The notes below the pieces were generated by a model. That model worked only from the letters and a program-made list of their open reading frames with translations, did no database searches and was not told where the DNA came from. From positions 1-46,942 of the forward strand of contig CAKZUK010000188.1 in NCBI GenBank assembly GCA_937921775.1: a DNA stretch of 46,942 nucleotides, given 5' to 3'. The DNA is from an uncultured Saprospiraceae bacterium. GTDB lineage: Bacteria; Bacteroidota; Bacteroidia; Chitinophagales; Saprospiraceae. The position numbers were made by a program, and so were the translations under genes. Below, piece after piece: positions 1 to 8,731 of the stretch (the stretch's first letter is position 1; the number at the start of each line of letters is the position of its first letter).

Positions 1-1178
1 TCTGATAAATCACTTTCTAGAGGTTCTTCAATTTCAAATCCGCTTGCTGATCCGTGAATAGGTAGCTCTGTTTCAAGTGAAATTGACATGGAACTTTGAT
101 CAGTCATGAATCCGTTTGTAACAGAACTTTCATCCGGATTAATTACTGCTGTGATACTGTAAATAATTTGACTTGGCTTTGAGTTTAAAATATCTGCAAT
201 GTTAGAATTGGTATTGTTGAAAGTCAAAGTTGTTTGCTTCGAAGTATTTGGTGCTGTCAAGGCAGGGTAGTCCAGATATAGTGGCGTATCAAAGAGTGAA
301 CTTTGCAAATACATCTCGTCTCCGCTAGCTGTGATTACTTTTAATTTTTCAATCTGAGCCATGGTTGGAAATCCAAATGAATTGTCAACGATTATCGTTA
401 GTCTTGGGTCAGCAAAATTTATTGTACCATCTACCCAGTTGTCAAAAATGTCAATAGCTAGTGTATCACTTGCAAGACTGATGGTATCTTTTTCCCAAAT
501 GCCTTGCATGTATTCGTAGTCCCAATTCTCAGCCATTCCTATAATCGGATTAATTTGTAAATTATCACCATTGTTATTATTGGCCTGATAATAAACCTCT
601 AGTTCTCCGTTTGGCAGGTTGAAAGAATAGCCAGTTAAGTCAACAGGGCTAATACTGGCTATTGCTGGCGAATTACCGCTATACTGAACCGTTTGAGTTA
701 CATTAAAGGCAGTACCATCTTTTACTAAGTTGGGAATTGTGATGAGTACATTGATATCTTCCTGATGATATGATTCCAATTCAAAAGAAAGTGTTCCACT
801 TTTTAAATTTAGTTGTTGAACATTTATTCCTTCAAAAATGTCAAATGGTATCTGGTTGGAATTGAAAGGAATCACAAGCGGAAAAGAAGGAATCTCTTCA
901 AAAAAGTCTGACATGTGCTGAGTGATTGCTTCATTTTGATAGACAACTTTCATACTGCCATCATCTTCAATGATCAAACCAGATAAATCATTTTGTTGGC
1001 CAGTCTCATCAAGAATATCTTGTAGGTTGGTTGAAGAGTTAATCAATGGAATCGCATAAGCGCCATTTAATTCAACTTCTTCTATTTCATTAAAATCCTC
1101 GAAGTTTTTGCAAGAAGCAAAAAAGGTACAGATCGCCAATACAAAGCTTAATACCCTAATAGTTTTTAAATTTCTCAT
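1..1178 (-). CDS. Lipoprotein of unknown function, C-terminus cut by window edge
   Basis: Reading leftward from an ATG at 1176-1178 the frame stays open to the window edge, about 392 codons, so the C-terminus is missing. The N-terminus has a basic start (MRNLK), a hydrophobic run and a lipobox ending FFASCKN, with Cys23 as the likely lipidated residue. The rest is polar, rich in Thr, Ser, Asn and Ile, with many short alternating hydrophobic stretches, as in beta-rich surface proteins. I recognise no domain. It is separated from the next leftward gene by about 400 bases holding a perfect hairpin, so it probably has its own promoter. Gene reality is well supported by the lipobox and the long open frame; function is unknown. 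Confidence 0.85.
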   Translation of the reverse strand, partial: MRNLKTIRVLSFVLAICTFFASCKNFEDFNEIEEVELNGAYAIPLINSSTNLQDILDETGQQNDLSGLIIEDDGSMKVVYQNEAITQHMSDFFEEIPSFPLVIPFNSNQIPFDIFEGINVQQLNLKSGTLSFELESYHQEDINVLITIPNLVKDGTAFNVTQTVQYSGNSPAIASISPVDLTGYSFNLPNGELEVYYQANNNNGDNLQINPIIGMAENWDYEYMQGIWEKDTISLASDTLAIDIFDNWVDGTINFADPRLTIIVDNSFGFPTMAQIEKLKVITASGDEMYLQSSLFDTPLYLDYPALTAPNTSKQTTLTFNNTNSNIADILNSKPSQIIYSITAVINPDESSVTNGFMTDQSSMSISLETELPIHGSASGFEIEEPLESDLS

Positions 1179-1496
1179 AGTAATACTAAAGTAAATTGTT
1201 AAACAGGTGTGGTTCGTAGTAGTTTATAGGAGCCCTCTTAAAGAAGATTTATCAATGATGACAAGGAATAAGATGCCTCTAAATGGCAAAAATGCAACAA
1301 TCAGGCCATCGTCAAAATCTTGTTTTAATTCTTGTGACCTTGAATTTACAAGTTTCAAAATGGATACTTACTTTTTTGAAAATTGAAATAATTGATTGCT
1401 TGGATGGTAGATAAGCTTATGAAATAAACTATTTGTATATAGAGAAAAGACAGGGGAGTCAGAAAAGTAAAAATGGAGAATAGATTAAATTTGGTC

Positions 1497-1539
1497 CACA
1501 TTTCTTGTTCAAAACACTATGTTTTGAACAAGAAATGTG
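1497..1539. terminator. Perfect 20-bp hairpin in the 1179-1582 gap
   Basis: Arms 1497-1516 and 1520-1539 are exact reverse complements with a 3-base loop (CTA). It lies just past the stop of the leftward gene at 1583, where a terminator would sit, but no T-run of note follows on either strand. It may act as a terminator or transcript-end stabiliser. The rest of the 1179-1582 gap shows no gene I can support. Confidence 0.6.
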
Positions 1540-1582
1540 ACTATTAATTTTAAAGTGTACTAACTTAATTTTGAACATCTGC

Positions 1583-1993
1583 TTAAACCATATAGACGGT
1601 AAGTAATGGGAATATACTTTTCATAAATACCTGCTTATTAAAGGGTAAGGGCAAGGTATCTGAAACTATTTCCGGATATTGTCTCTTAGTCTGTTCTTGA
1701 CTAGTGGAGTTTAGCTCACAGTTAAATAAGAGTGTGTCAACATTAAAAATATAGAACTGAGCACGATATTCTTCAATGAATTCAAGATTCTTTTCAAAAT
1801 CAAATGCATCTTCAAAAATAATGATAGAAGGGAAATCTTTTTGTGGACAGTTTTTTAAATAAGCTAAAGCAGACTTATGGCTATACTCAAAATGAGTATT
1901 TACAGGAAAATGCTTTGAAGCAGTATAGTAATTTTGATTGGTTTGATTCCTAGTTTGAGGAAGGATAAAAAGGCAATTAAAGTGATCTTTCAT
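1583..1993 (-). CDS. Small protein resembling a degenerate response-regulator receiver domain
   Basis: 136 residues, no signal peptide or membrane segment. The middle part (ALAYLKNCPQKDFPSIIIFE) has the look of the helix-strand unit of CheY-like receivers that ends in the phospho-acceptor strand, where one expects LIILD; here it reads IIIFE. A possible equivalent of the conserved Lys-Pro near the end is seen as LPLPFNKQVF. This is inference from pattern only. It lies 157 bases downstream of a soluble histidine kinase gene on the same strand, which fits a signalling role. If it is a receiver, the acidic and acceptor residues are poorly conserved, so it may be a pseudo-receiver. It could equally be an unrelated small protein. 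Confidence 0.6.
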   Translation of the reverse strand: MKDHFNCLFILPQTRNQTNQNYYTASKHFPVNTHFEYSHKSALAYLKNCPQKDFPSIIIFEDAFDFEKNLEFIEEYRAQFYIFNVDTLLFNCELNSTSQEQTKRQYPEIVSDTLPLPFNKQVFMKSIFPLLTVYMV

Positions 1994-2150
1994 GAGAAAC
2001 TATTTAATTATGAGGAAATAATGGCGACTGTGCTTTAATGCACAGACTGTACCATCTTTTGTGTAATTAAATTGTTGTTTTAGATAAAAAATCGATTCGC
2101 GCAATTAGTATGAAATTATAGAGTATAATTGTTTTTTTGATGAAGTAAAT

Positions 2151-2927
2151 TTAGAATTCAACAGAAGGAGTTAAAAAAACTTGTACAGTCGTTCCTGAAC
2201 CAGGTAGTGAGTCAATTCGAATTTTTCCACCATTCTTTTCTACAATAGATCGGATCAGAAACAAACCAGTGCCTAGTCCATCGTTTTCAACGGTTACTCT
2301 AGAAAAGGGCTTAAATAGTCTCTGTAAGTCTCGGTTAAGGTCAATGCCTTTACCATTGTCTGTAATACTAAGTACCACAAAGCCATCTTCCTTTCTTGTT
2401 CGAAGGTCAATGTGCAAAGGCTTGTCATGACTTCGATATAAAATAGAATTATTTATCAAATTGAACAGAATAGTGAATAAGCTTAATTTATTATAATGGA
2501 TGTTTTCGATATCAAAAGAATTAGTGAATAGAGGGGAGGTAACCTGAATGTCATCTGTCAAATGTAATTTTACTTCTTCAATAATTTCATCGAAATTAAG
2601 TTTTTGCTCGGTAAACGCTTCATTGCGTTGTATATCCGTAAGTTCGATCATTCGGTTGACAATTCTTTCCATTTTTAATGCCGAATTCTTCATGTGATCT
2701 AGCGCTTCTCGCTTTTCTTCACCATCATAATGCATTAATAAATTGGAGTAAGCTTTTATAACTACAAGTGAGGTTCTCAGGTTATGTGCTGCAGAGTTCA
2801 CGATGTCATGTACATTAGTATTGAGCTGAGATAATTGCTCGGTATCTTTTTCTAACTCTCGGATTTTCTCTTCCAGATCATCCTCAAATCTTCGGGTCTG
2901 AGTCTTAAAAAACATAGATTTCTGCAT
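2151..2927 (-). CDS. Soluble sensor histidine kinase without a recognisable input domain
   Basis: 258 residues. Residues about 14-40 form a charged coiled coil, followed by a HisKA dimerisation region with the phospho-accepting His48 in an H-box reading AAHNLRTSLVVIK. The ATPase domain shows the N-box (FNLINNSILY), G1 box (DNGKGID), a G2 box (GLGTGLFLIRSIV) and a closing strand GSGTTVQVF. There is no transmembrane segment and no PAS, GAF or HAMP domain, so the protein is cytoplasmic and must receive its signal through the short coiled coil or a partner. The co-directional downstream gene (1583-1993) looks like a degenerate receiver; no complete response regulator is encoded nearby. The kinase assignment is firm; stimulus and partner are unknown. 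Confidence 0.9.
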   Translation of the reverse strand: MQKSMFFKTQTRRFEDDLEEKIRELEKDTEQLSQLNTNVHDIVNSAAHNLRTSLVVIKAYSNLLMHYDGEEKREALDHMKNSALKMERIVNRMIELTDIQRNEAFTEQKLNFDEIIEEVKLHLTDDIQVTSPLFTNSFDIENIHYNKLSLFTILFNLINNSILYRSHDKPLHIDLRTRKEDGFVVLSITDNGKGIDLNRDLQRLFKPFSRVTVENDGLGTGLFLIRSIVEKNGGKIRIDSLPGSGTTVQVFLTPSVEF

Positions 2928-3091
2928 GAATTAATTTCTTTGATTTAAAGGTGATAGCGATGGGGTACGTGTTGTAGAATTATACGATGCAAAAGCAAAG
3001 CAGTTGCAATAGAGGCATAAATTAACAGTGGATGAAAAATTGAAATTTTAAATTAGCTAAGAGCACTCTATCATACTCTCGATTAATTTTT

Positions 3092-3496
3092 TTAAGCTAA
3101 AACTTCGGCGACCTCTTCTTTTAGCATCTTCTCTAGATGATCCTCTGAATATTTTTGATAGGTATTGTTATAAAGCAAACTCATTACCAAGGCAAGGTTG
3201 TCTTCCCTTAACCAAGTTCTTAATATTTGCAATAGCTTTAAAGGCATTTCCAAGCCACTAACAAAAGTTAGCATTTGATCAAAGTTACTGGCGAGCATAG
3301 CAGAGGTGTTGTCATTTGAAGCTATAGATATTTCACATGATGATTCTCTTACGCTATTGCTAATACTATTTCTCAATCGACAATGTGCCTGATACTCAAT
3401 ATATTGAATACGAGAATCGATTATAGAATAGACGTCCTTGATAATGAGTTGTGGAGACAGCTTTGGTAGCTGCCCAGAGTTGTATTGATGTTTCAT
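3092..3496 (-). CDS. Hypothetical protein, 134 residues
   Basis: A 134-residue leftward frame starting MKHQYNSGQLPKLS and ending in a charged helix (HLEKMLKEEVAEVLA). It has no signal peptide, membrane helix or motif that I recognise; the composition is normal for a soluble helical protein. It is 164 bases upstream of the histidine kinase on the same strand and may belong to the same signalling neighbourhood, but that is only positional. The gene could be a lineage-specific orphan. Confidence 0.55.
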   Translation of the reverse strand: MKHQYNSGQLPKLSPQLIIKDVYSIIDSRIQYIEYQAHCRLRNSISNSVRESSCEISIASNDNTSAMLASNFDQMLTFVSGLEMPLKLLQILRTWLREDNLALVMSLLYNNTYQKYSEDHLEKMLKEEVAEVLA

Positions 3497-3686
3497 AAGT
3501 GTTCACAGTGATTGTTGAGATTGCATTTTTCACAGCATCAGATGCTATGTAGAAATTGGATAATCATTGCTAATATGGTCTGCTAAGTGGCTTTTAGCGT
3601 CCTTAGATAATTATCTCTAGTAGCAAATGTATGCATTTTAAACATATATGTCAATTTATTTAATATGTAAAATAGTTAATTTAACA

Positions 3687-3713
3687 TTGAGTCTTACTTG
3701 TTTATTATTTTTG
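3687..3713 (+). promoter_or_regulatory. Candidate Bacteroidota-type promoter for the S8 protease
   Basis: TTG at 3687-3689 and TATTTTTG at 3706-3713 match the Bacteroidota -33/-7 pattern (TTG, TAnnTTTG), although the 16-base spacer is a little short. It lies inside the 3497-3875 gap, about 160 bases before the favoured ATG at 3876. Its position inside the possible longer reading frame argues for the shorter protein. I see no other gene in this gap. Confidence 0.35.
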
Positions 3714-3875
3714 AATTTGCTTTTTTTAATAAAGTTCAGACTATTTTCAACAGAAAACCTTTATTTTCAATCATTTGGATATGCTGACGTTTCTTTATTA
3801 TCTTGCATGGTAATGAAGGAAAGTGTTCACTTTTTCAAACACTTTCATACCCAATTACTAATACAATCGAACACT

Positions 3876-5741
3876 ATGAGCAAGATTAAAGTTAGAAGTG
3901 GCAAAGGGGAAGTCACCTTAAAGAAAAGCAGCCGTTTTGTAGGTATAAAATCAACAAAACCAATAGCGGACAAAAAATACGTCAAACAAGAAGTCTTCAA
4001 AAATCTAGGCGGATTTAACATTGTTACCCTCGAAAAAGGTAGAAATTCATTAGATAATAAACTAGATCAAGTCCGTAACGAAAAAGAAGTTGAAGTCGGT
4101 ACTCATGTTTATTATATAGAAGGTTCTAGCGGAAAACCCTTGGTTCCTACTGGCGAAATTTATATCATCTTCCAAGATGGGACTAGTCAGGAAGAGCAGC
4201 ACTTAGCGCTAGACGAATATAAACTAGAATTAGTAGAACGGCGTAGTGATACACAGGTGGTCGCACGGGTTAGCAAGCATTCTCCCAATCCACTCAAGGC
4301 AGCTCATTGGCTTCAAAATACCTCATTGGTTAAAATCGCAGAACCAGACATCGATACTTTTGTTGATGAATATGACTTTGATGAGCCTATCGATACATTG
4401 ATCGATCACCAATGGCATCTTGAAAATAATGGAAACATTGTAGACGCAAATTGGCCTATAAAAAAAGGAGCTGATGCAAAAGTAGTGAATGCCTGGAAAC
4501 GAATTGGAAACCTCGGTTCACCTTCGGTTGTAGTCGCCATAGTCGATAATGGATTCGACCTTTCGCATCCCGATCTCAAAAATAAAGTGCACAAACCTTT
4601 TGATCTTTGGACTCGATCCAGCGCACTAGAGCAAGGCGACTCTCGCTTTACGCATGGAACACCTTGCGCGAGCGTAGCTGTTGCTGCAAGTAATGGAACG
4701 GGTATTGTCGGAGCTGCTCCTAACGCTAAGTTTATGCCAGTCAGTGGTACCTCTTTTAGCCTCCGAGCTACAGAAGAAATGTTTGACTATTGCGTCAAAA
4801 ATGGAGCAGATATAATTAGTTGTAGCTGGGGAACAACCGACCCCGCTTTTGCTCTAAGCCCACTCAAGGAAGAGGCCATTTCCAAAGCAGCTCGTAATGG
4901 AAGAAATGGAAAAGGCTGCGTCATTATATATGCGGTAGGTAATGATGATCTCGATTTTGTAAGTTTCTACTCAGCACATCCCGACGTAATCGCAGTAGCA
5001 GCCTGTACGAGTAAAGACGAACATGCTTCCTATTCTAATCGAGGAAGAGAAGTGACTATTTGTGCTCCTTCCAATGGAGACTGGCCCATCACTGCTGCGC
5101 GCGCTTGGTGGGATGAAGGAGTATCTTGGGAAACGGGAAACTACCGTTATTGGCGAGATGGTAAATCAAGAGGTGATCGCTACAAGCATTTTGGTGGCAC
5201 CTCGAGTGCATGTCCACTCGTAGCTGGAATTTGTGCGCTTATCCTTTCTGTAAATCCAGAATTGACAGCCACAGAAGTAAAACAGATCATAACTAAAACT
5301 GCAGATAAAATTGGTTCACCATCGGAATATATTAATGGACATTCTAAAAAATATGGACATGGACGAATCAATGCAGATAGGGCAGTAGCTGAGGCCATAC
5401 GAATGAGGGATGGAGTGGCTGATCCAGAGCCGGAGGTTCTAGATACTATTTCTACCGGACGAGGAATCTTTAGATTTAATGTGACCAAACAAGATCCAGA
5501 AGGATTTGGAGTACAAATAGGTGCTTTCGCAGAATATGGGAACGTTTTGATTCAAGCGGAAAAGTTGCAGAACATCTTTAGTGAACCTATCATTGTAAGC
5601 ATCAATGAACTGGATGGACGTACTGTTTATAAAATAGTAGTAGGTGCTTTTGCAAAAAGATCGGATGCGCAGGCTTTGCAAAAAAGAATGTTGGCCAAAG
5701 ATGTCAAAGGTTTTATCCGAGCACTTAAAGATTTGAAGTAA
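3876..5741 (+). CDS. Subtilisin-like (S8) serine protease with C-terminal SPOR domain
   Basis: 621 residues from the ATG at 3876. After a propeptide-like region (about 1-180) comes a peptidase S8 domain with the full machinery: Asp224 in VVAIVDNGFDLSHPDL, His260 in THGTPCAS, oxyanion Asn356 in YAVGND, and Ser443 in GGTSSACPLVAG. A SPOR-like domain fills the last 80 residues (GVQIGAFAEYGNVLIQAEKL to the end); SPOR domains bind peptidoglycan lacking side chains. From this start there is no signal peptide, which is odd for a SPOR protein. The frame continues upstream to an ATG at 3648, which would add 76 residues with a hydrophobic N-terminal helix. I prefer 3876 because the extension is very AT-rich and contains a promoter-like motif, but the longer form would solve the export problem. 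The gene stands alone, followed by a hairpin. Confidence 0.85.
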   Translation: MSKIKVRSGKGEVTLKKSSRFVGIKSTKPIADKKYVKQEVFKNLGGFNIVTLEKGRNSLDNKLDQVRNEKEVEVGTHVYYIEGSSGKPLVPTGEIYIIFQDGTSQEEQHLALDEYKLELVERRSDTQVVARVSKHSPNPLKAAHWLQNTSLVKIAEPDIDTFVDEYDFDEPIDTLIDHQWHLENNGNIVDANWPIKKGADAKVVNAWKRIGNLGSPSVVVAIVDNGFDLSHPDLKNKVHKPFDLWTRSSALEQGDSRFTHGTPCASVAVAASNGTGIVGAAPNAKFMPVSGTSFSLRATEEMFDYCVKNGADIISCSWGTTDPAFALSPLKEEAISKAARNGRNGKGCVIIYAVGNDDLDFVSFYSAHPDVIAVAACTSKDEHASYSNRGREVTICAPSNGDWPITAARAWWDEGVSWETGNYRYWRDGKSRGDRYKHFGGTSSACPLVAGICALILSVNPELTATEVKQIITKTADKIGSPSEYINGHSKKYGHGRINADRAVAEAIRMRDGVADPEPEVLDTISTGRGIFRFNVTKQDPEGFGVQIGAFAEYGNVLIQAEKLQNIFSEPIIVSINELDGRTVYKIVVGAFAKRSDAQALQKRMLAKDVKGFIRALKDLK

Positions 5742-5803
5742 ATCTTCCAAATAATATTTCTCGATTAAGAATTATCAACAATCGATTAAATTTAACATAT
5801 AAC

Positions 5804-5834
5804 AGGATGTTTTGATTTCAGGTCAGAACATCCT
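5804..5834 (+). terminator. Hairpin after the S8 protease gene
   Basis: Arms 5804-5815 and 5823-5834 pair over 12 bp with one G-U, loop of 7 bases. It lies 63 bases after the protease stop. No strong T-run follows, so efficiency is uncertain. Confidence 0.45.
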
Positions 5835-5903
5835 ATTGCCATTGAACCCAAGTCGTTTATTTGATTGTTTTGTCTGTCACAGTTATTCTGATTGGCGACT
5901 TGC

Positions 5904-5919
5904 TTGGCATTATTTTAGC
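5904..5919 (+). promoter_or_regulatory. Sigma-54-like -24/-12 promoter upstream of the three-domain T9SS protein
   Basis: The stretch TTGGCATTATTTTAGC has GG and GC separated by exactly 10 bases, as in the sigma-54 consensus TTGGCAC-N5-TTGC. The predicted start near 5931 gives a leader of about 113 bases. A second TTGGC copy lies 12 bases upstream at 5892. The same arrangement precedes the paralogous gene at 8857, with a similar leader length. Whether this genome encodes RpoN and an activator cannot be seen here. Confidence 0.4.
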
Positions 5920-6043
5920 TATTAAAAATAGTACAAAATAACTTGTGTTATATTCTATGGCACGATTGTTTAATCTCCTCCATATTAATTCTCCTCCCAA
6001 TATATTTGCTCCCCCGTTTTCCAAAATCTAAAGAACTTATCTC

Positions 6044-8017
6044 ATGGGCAAAAAAAGTAAAAACAACACACCTGTAAAAGGAATATTTTTTTACACAAGC
6101 TATCTAAAAACTAAGTTAATGATGAAATCGACTAAAGATGTCATGCTAATCGTATGGCTTTTATTGATTGGAACTACGACTGTCTTTGCGCAACCCATTA
6201 ATGATGACTACTCAGGAGCAATTACTCTTCCAGTGATGCCAATTCGCGAATATGTAAACTATACCAACGAATTGGCTAGTGCTTCTTCCAATGTTTCAAC
6301 TCCTTCTTGCGGACAGTATCAGGGGGCCGATGTTTGGTTTAAAATAACCTTGCCAGAGAAGAAATTTATAATTGATTTAACGACCACTTTAACTCAGAAG
6401 GTGGTTGTCAGTATGTACGTAGATGATGACGGTGACTTAGAGGAGATTAAATGTACTGCGAGTGGTACACCATCTGATAATTCGGTTAGTAGCCGACTAA
6501 GATTTAATTCTGAGACGAACGATAATGATTTAGAGCCAGGTGATGAGGTTTATATAAGAGTATTTCGATTTGGATCAACAGCAGGAGGAACTTTTGAGAT
6601 TAGTGCTTATACGGACGAATCAATAGTGGCATCAAATGATAAATGTAGTCAGGCAACAGAATTGATAACTGAAAAAGGTTCTTTTGAATTTCAATCGTTT
6701 TCTACAGAAAATGCTTCAGAAACAGATAATTTAGATTTGCCTTCTGCTTGTTCTGGTTGTGCTGAAAACGATGTATGGTTTAAGGCAAAAATACCTGCTA
6801 GTGGAAAATTAAATATTGAAACTAATGCTGGCACCATTACGCCAGCAATAGTGGTGTATGAAGGTAATTGTGGAGATTTAGAAGAAATTGGTTTTAGTAA
6901 AGATGGTACAATCGATAGTGGTGGAGAAGTGCGTATCAATGATTCGAGTATGGCAGGCAAAACGATACGTATTCGTGCAATCAGTACTCAAGATGGAGGA
7001 GGGACTTTTGATATAGCAATAGTGGAACCCAAACAGGATATATGTGAGGATGCGATTGAACTAGCAGATGCTTCACTTATAGAGAACTATATTGGTTACA
7101 CCAATCAATATGCAGAAGTGAATGGAACAGAGGCTACCTGTGGCGTTTTTGATGGAAAAGATATTTGGTTTCTCATTCGAATTCCTTCAAATGGACAACT
7201 CTTGATTGACACTAAGGTAGATGAAACTTATGATGCCAAACCTGTGCTTACTGCTTACACAGGATCTTGTGGTAACTTAACTCAATATGCTTGCGACTTT
7301 TTTGGAAGTACAGCAAACCCATTTGGAGCTAAAATCGAGATTGATGACTCCAGTCTTGCAAATCAGTTTATATACCTGAGAATGTATGCTTATGATGATG
7401 CGGTTGGAGGTCGTTTTGAAATGGCAACCATGCAGCCTGCAGCACTACCGGTAGATTTGGTTGCCTTTAATTCTGAGGTAATTAATAATGAAGAAGTTGC
7501 CTTAGATTGGCAAACAGCTTCTGAGTTGAATAATGATTATTTTATTGTTGAGCATAGTACAGACGGGAAGGAGTATACACCTGTTGATCACGTTCAAGGA
7601 AAGGGAACAACCTCTGAAAGACAAACGTATAAGTTTGTTCACGACGAACCTTTTTTTGGTGAAAACTACTATCGATTAAAGCAAGTAGATTTTGACGGCC
7701 AATATGAATACTCAAGGATTGTACATGCGATTATTAAAATGGAGGAGGCAAAGATTAATGTATATCCAAATCCAGCATTTGTAACTGAAGGTATTAGTAT
7801 TCGATGGACTGGAGATTTTGGAAAAGAAGAAGCTCAATTGAGTATTACTAATTCTATCGGAAGAAAAATGTTAGAACGACGTATTGATGTAAAGAATCAG
7901 CGCCAAGTTTATATTGATTTATCTAAATTAAGTTTAGAGGCAGGTCATTATTATCTAACGATTAGCGATAAAAATTCATTGATTACGCATCAGAAATTAA
8001 ACCTGCTTAAGGATTAA
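6044..8017 (+). CDS. Secreted three-domain protein with T9SS type A C-terminal sorting domain
   Basis: 657 residues. A signal peptide ends in TTTVFAQ, preceded by a long polar N-region; the alternative start at 6119 would give a conventional signal peptide. Three tandem domains of about 130 residues follow, each beginning with Asn/Gln-Asp and carrying a Cys and a D(V/I)WF motif (GADVWFKITLP, ENDVWFKAKIP, GKDIWFLIRIP), likely beta-sandwich modules. The end (from LPVDLVAFNSEV) is the linker and sorting domain typical of T9SS cargo, with KINVYPNP and a final strand ending KLNLLKD. The sorting signal sends the protein through the type IX machinery to the cell surface or medium. The paralogue at 8857 has only one such module and a closely similar C-terminal half. 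Ligand or substrate is unknown; adhesion or carbohydrate binding would be a guess. Confidence 0.88.
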   Translation: MGKKSKNNTPVKGIFFYTSYLKTKLMMKSTKDVMLIVWLLLIGTTTVFAQPINDDYSGAITLPVMPIREYVNYTNELASASSNVSTPSCGQYQGADVWFKITLPEKKFIIDLTTTLTQKVVVSMYVDDDGDLEEIKCTASGTPSDNSVSSRLRFNSETNDNDLEPGDEVYIRVFRFGSTAGGTFEISAYTDESIVASNDKCSQATELITEKGSFEFQSFSTENASETDNLDLPSACSGCAENDVWFKAKIPASGKLNIETNAGTITPAIVVYEGNCGDLEEIGFSKDGTIDSGGEVRINDSSMAGKTIRIRAISTQDGGGTFDIAIVEPKQDICEDAIELADASLIENYIGYTNQYAEVNGTEATCGVFDGKDIWFLIRIPSNGQLLIDTKVDETYDAKPVLTAYTGSCGNLTQYACDFFGSTANPFGAKIEIDDSSLANQFIYLRMYAYDDAVGGRFEMATMQPAALPVDLVAFNSEVINNEEVALDWQTASELNNDYFIVEHSTDGKEYTPVDHVQGKGTTSERQTYKFVHDEPFFGENYYRLKQVDFDGQYEYSRIVHAIIKMEEAKINVYPNPAFVTEGISIRWTGDFGKEEAQLSITNSIGRKMLERRIDVKNQRQVYIDLSKLSLEAGHYYLTISDKNSLITHQKLNLLKD

Positions 8018-8712
8018 TAAAATGCTTTTGTAATGATTGTAAATGGGGTGTGAAAAGATGAGTCATCCCATAGGTAGACAGTTTGCGTAACAATATCAAA
8101 TTATCCGTTCCGTTCAAAATGTTTATCAAAGAAAAGAGCGAGTAAAGCCATGGAAATGGCATATATCAATCAGTAAATCGGTATCGCAGCTTTGTGGTAC
8201 CGATTTCCTGTTCTATGGACACAGGTTGAGAATAATTGCTTTGGCCAAGGTTTTCAATTGTTAAGTATTCATATAAGAAAGCCGAAGACTAGAGAGACAA
8301 TAGCTAATAGATTTATAGTTATTTCAAGCAATAATACCTCTAATTTTTCCATTCCAAGCTTTTGTATACAGCATCGAAATGTTCCTGCGGGAGTAGCAAT
8401 AAAACCAGTTATAAATCTTTCTCACTCATTTTTACGTGAATATCTTACTTTTGAGAGGGCCCAATTGGTTTAGTTCTTATAGCTCTTATCTAACTTCTCA
8501 TTCAAAAGAGAAATCTTGTCATTAAAATAATTTTGGAGTATTCTTGATAGTGAGAGGAAAGATTAAAGCATTTCTCTATTAAATCAATTTTATTACAAAA
8601 TTTAACAAATGTATATTTGTTTTGATCTGAAAGTAGAAAGCCTTTGTAGCTATGACTCTTTAATAATTTATCATCCATTTCTCTGTCACATTTCACAATT
8701 TTTGTACAATAA
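8018..8712. other. Long intergenic region with no convincing intact gene
   Basis: Between the two T9SS paralogues. It contains a 9-bp inverted repeat at 8175-8183/8198-8206 and a leftward open stretch at 8269-8421 that looks like the tail of a lost gene. A rightward 93-codon frame (8192-8473) and a leftward 64-codon frame (8502-8696) have compositions I do not find protein-like. Confidence 0.6.
8269..8421 (-). pseudogene. Possible remnant or tiny gene for a small membrane protein
   Basis: Reading leftward, 50 codons are open from just after a stop at 8422-8424 down to the stop at 8269-8271. The translation is strikingly protein-like: a segment FITGFIATPAGTFRC, then a helix ending in the hydrophobic run NLLAIVSLVFGFLI. 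No ATG, GTG or TTG begins it; the only in-frame ATG (8350-8352) would give a 27-residue peptide with one membrane helix. An ATG at 8427-8429 lies just upstream but in another frame, so a single-base shift could join it. Either a decayed small membrane protein gene or chance. The strand and composition are seen; the decay is inferred. Confidence 0.3.
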
Positions 8713-8731
8713 TTGGCATGTTTTTGGCATG
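8713..8731 (+). promoter_or_regulatory. Sigma-54-like promoter and 8-bp direct repeat upstream of the one-domain T9SS protein
   Basis: TTGGCATGTTTTTGGC at 8713-8728 keeps GG and GC at the 10-base spacing of sigma-54 promoters; a start near 8740 gives a leader of about 117 bases. The same bases form a direct repeat of TTGGCATG (8713-8720 and 8724-8731) with an 11-bp period, about one helical turn, which could instead be an activator or repressor site. Confidence 0.4.

Noticed and set aside
3648..3875. The in-frame upstream extension of the S8 protease encodes ENLYFQS, the exact cleavage site of a plant virus (TEV) protease.
   Set aside because: It lies in AT-rich DNA that is probably leader, and no vector-like sequence surrounds it; chance is the best explanation.
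8192..8473. Rightward 93-codon frame between the T9SS paralogues.
   Set aside because: Composition is not protein-like and it runs across the better leftward candidate at 8269-8421.
8502..8696. Leftward 64-codon frame in the same spacer.
   Set aside because: No motif, signal or neighbour supports it, and open frames of this size are expected by chance in AT-rich DNA.
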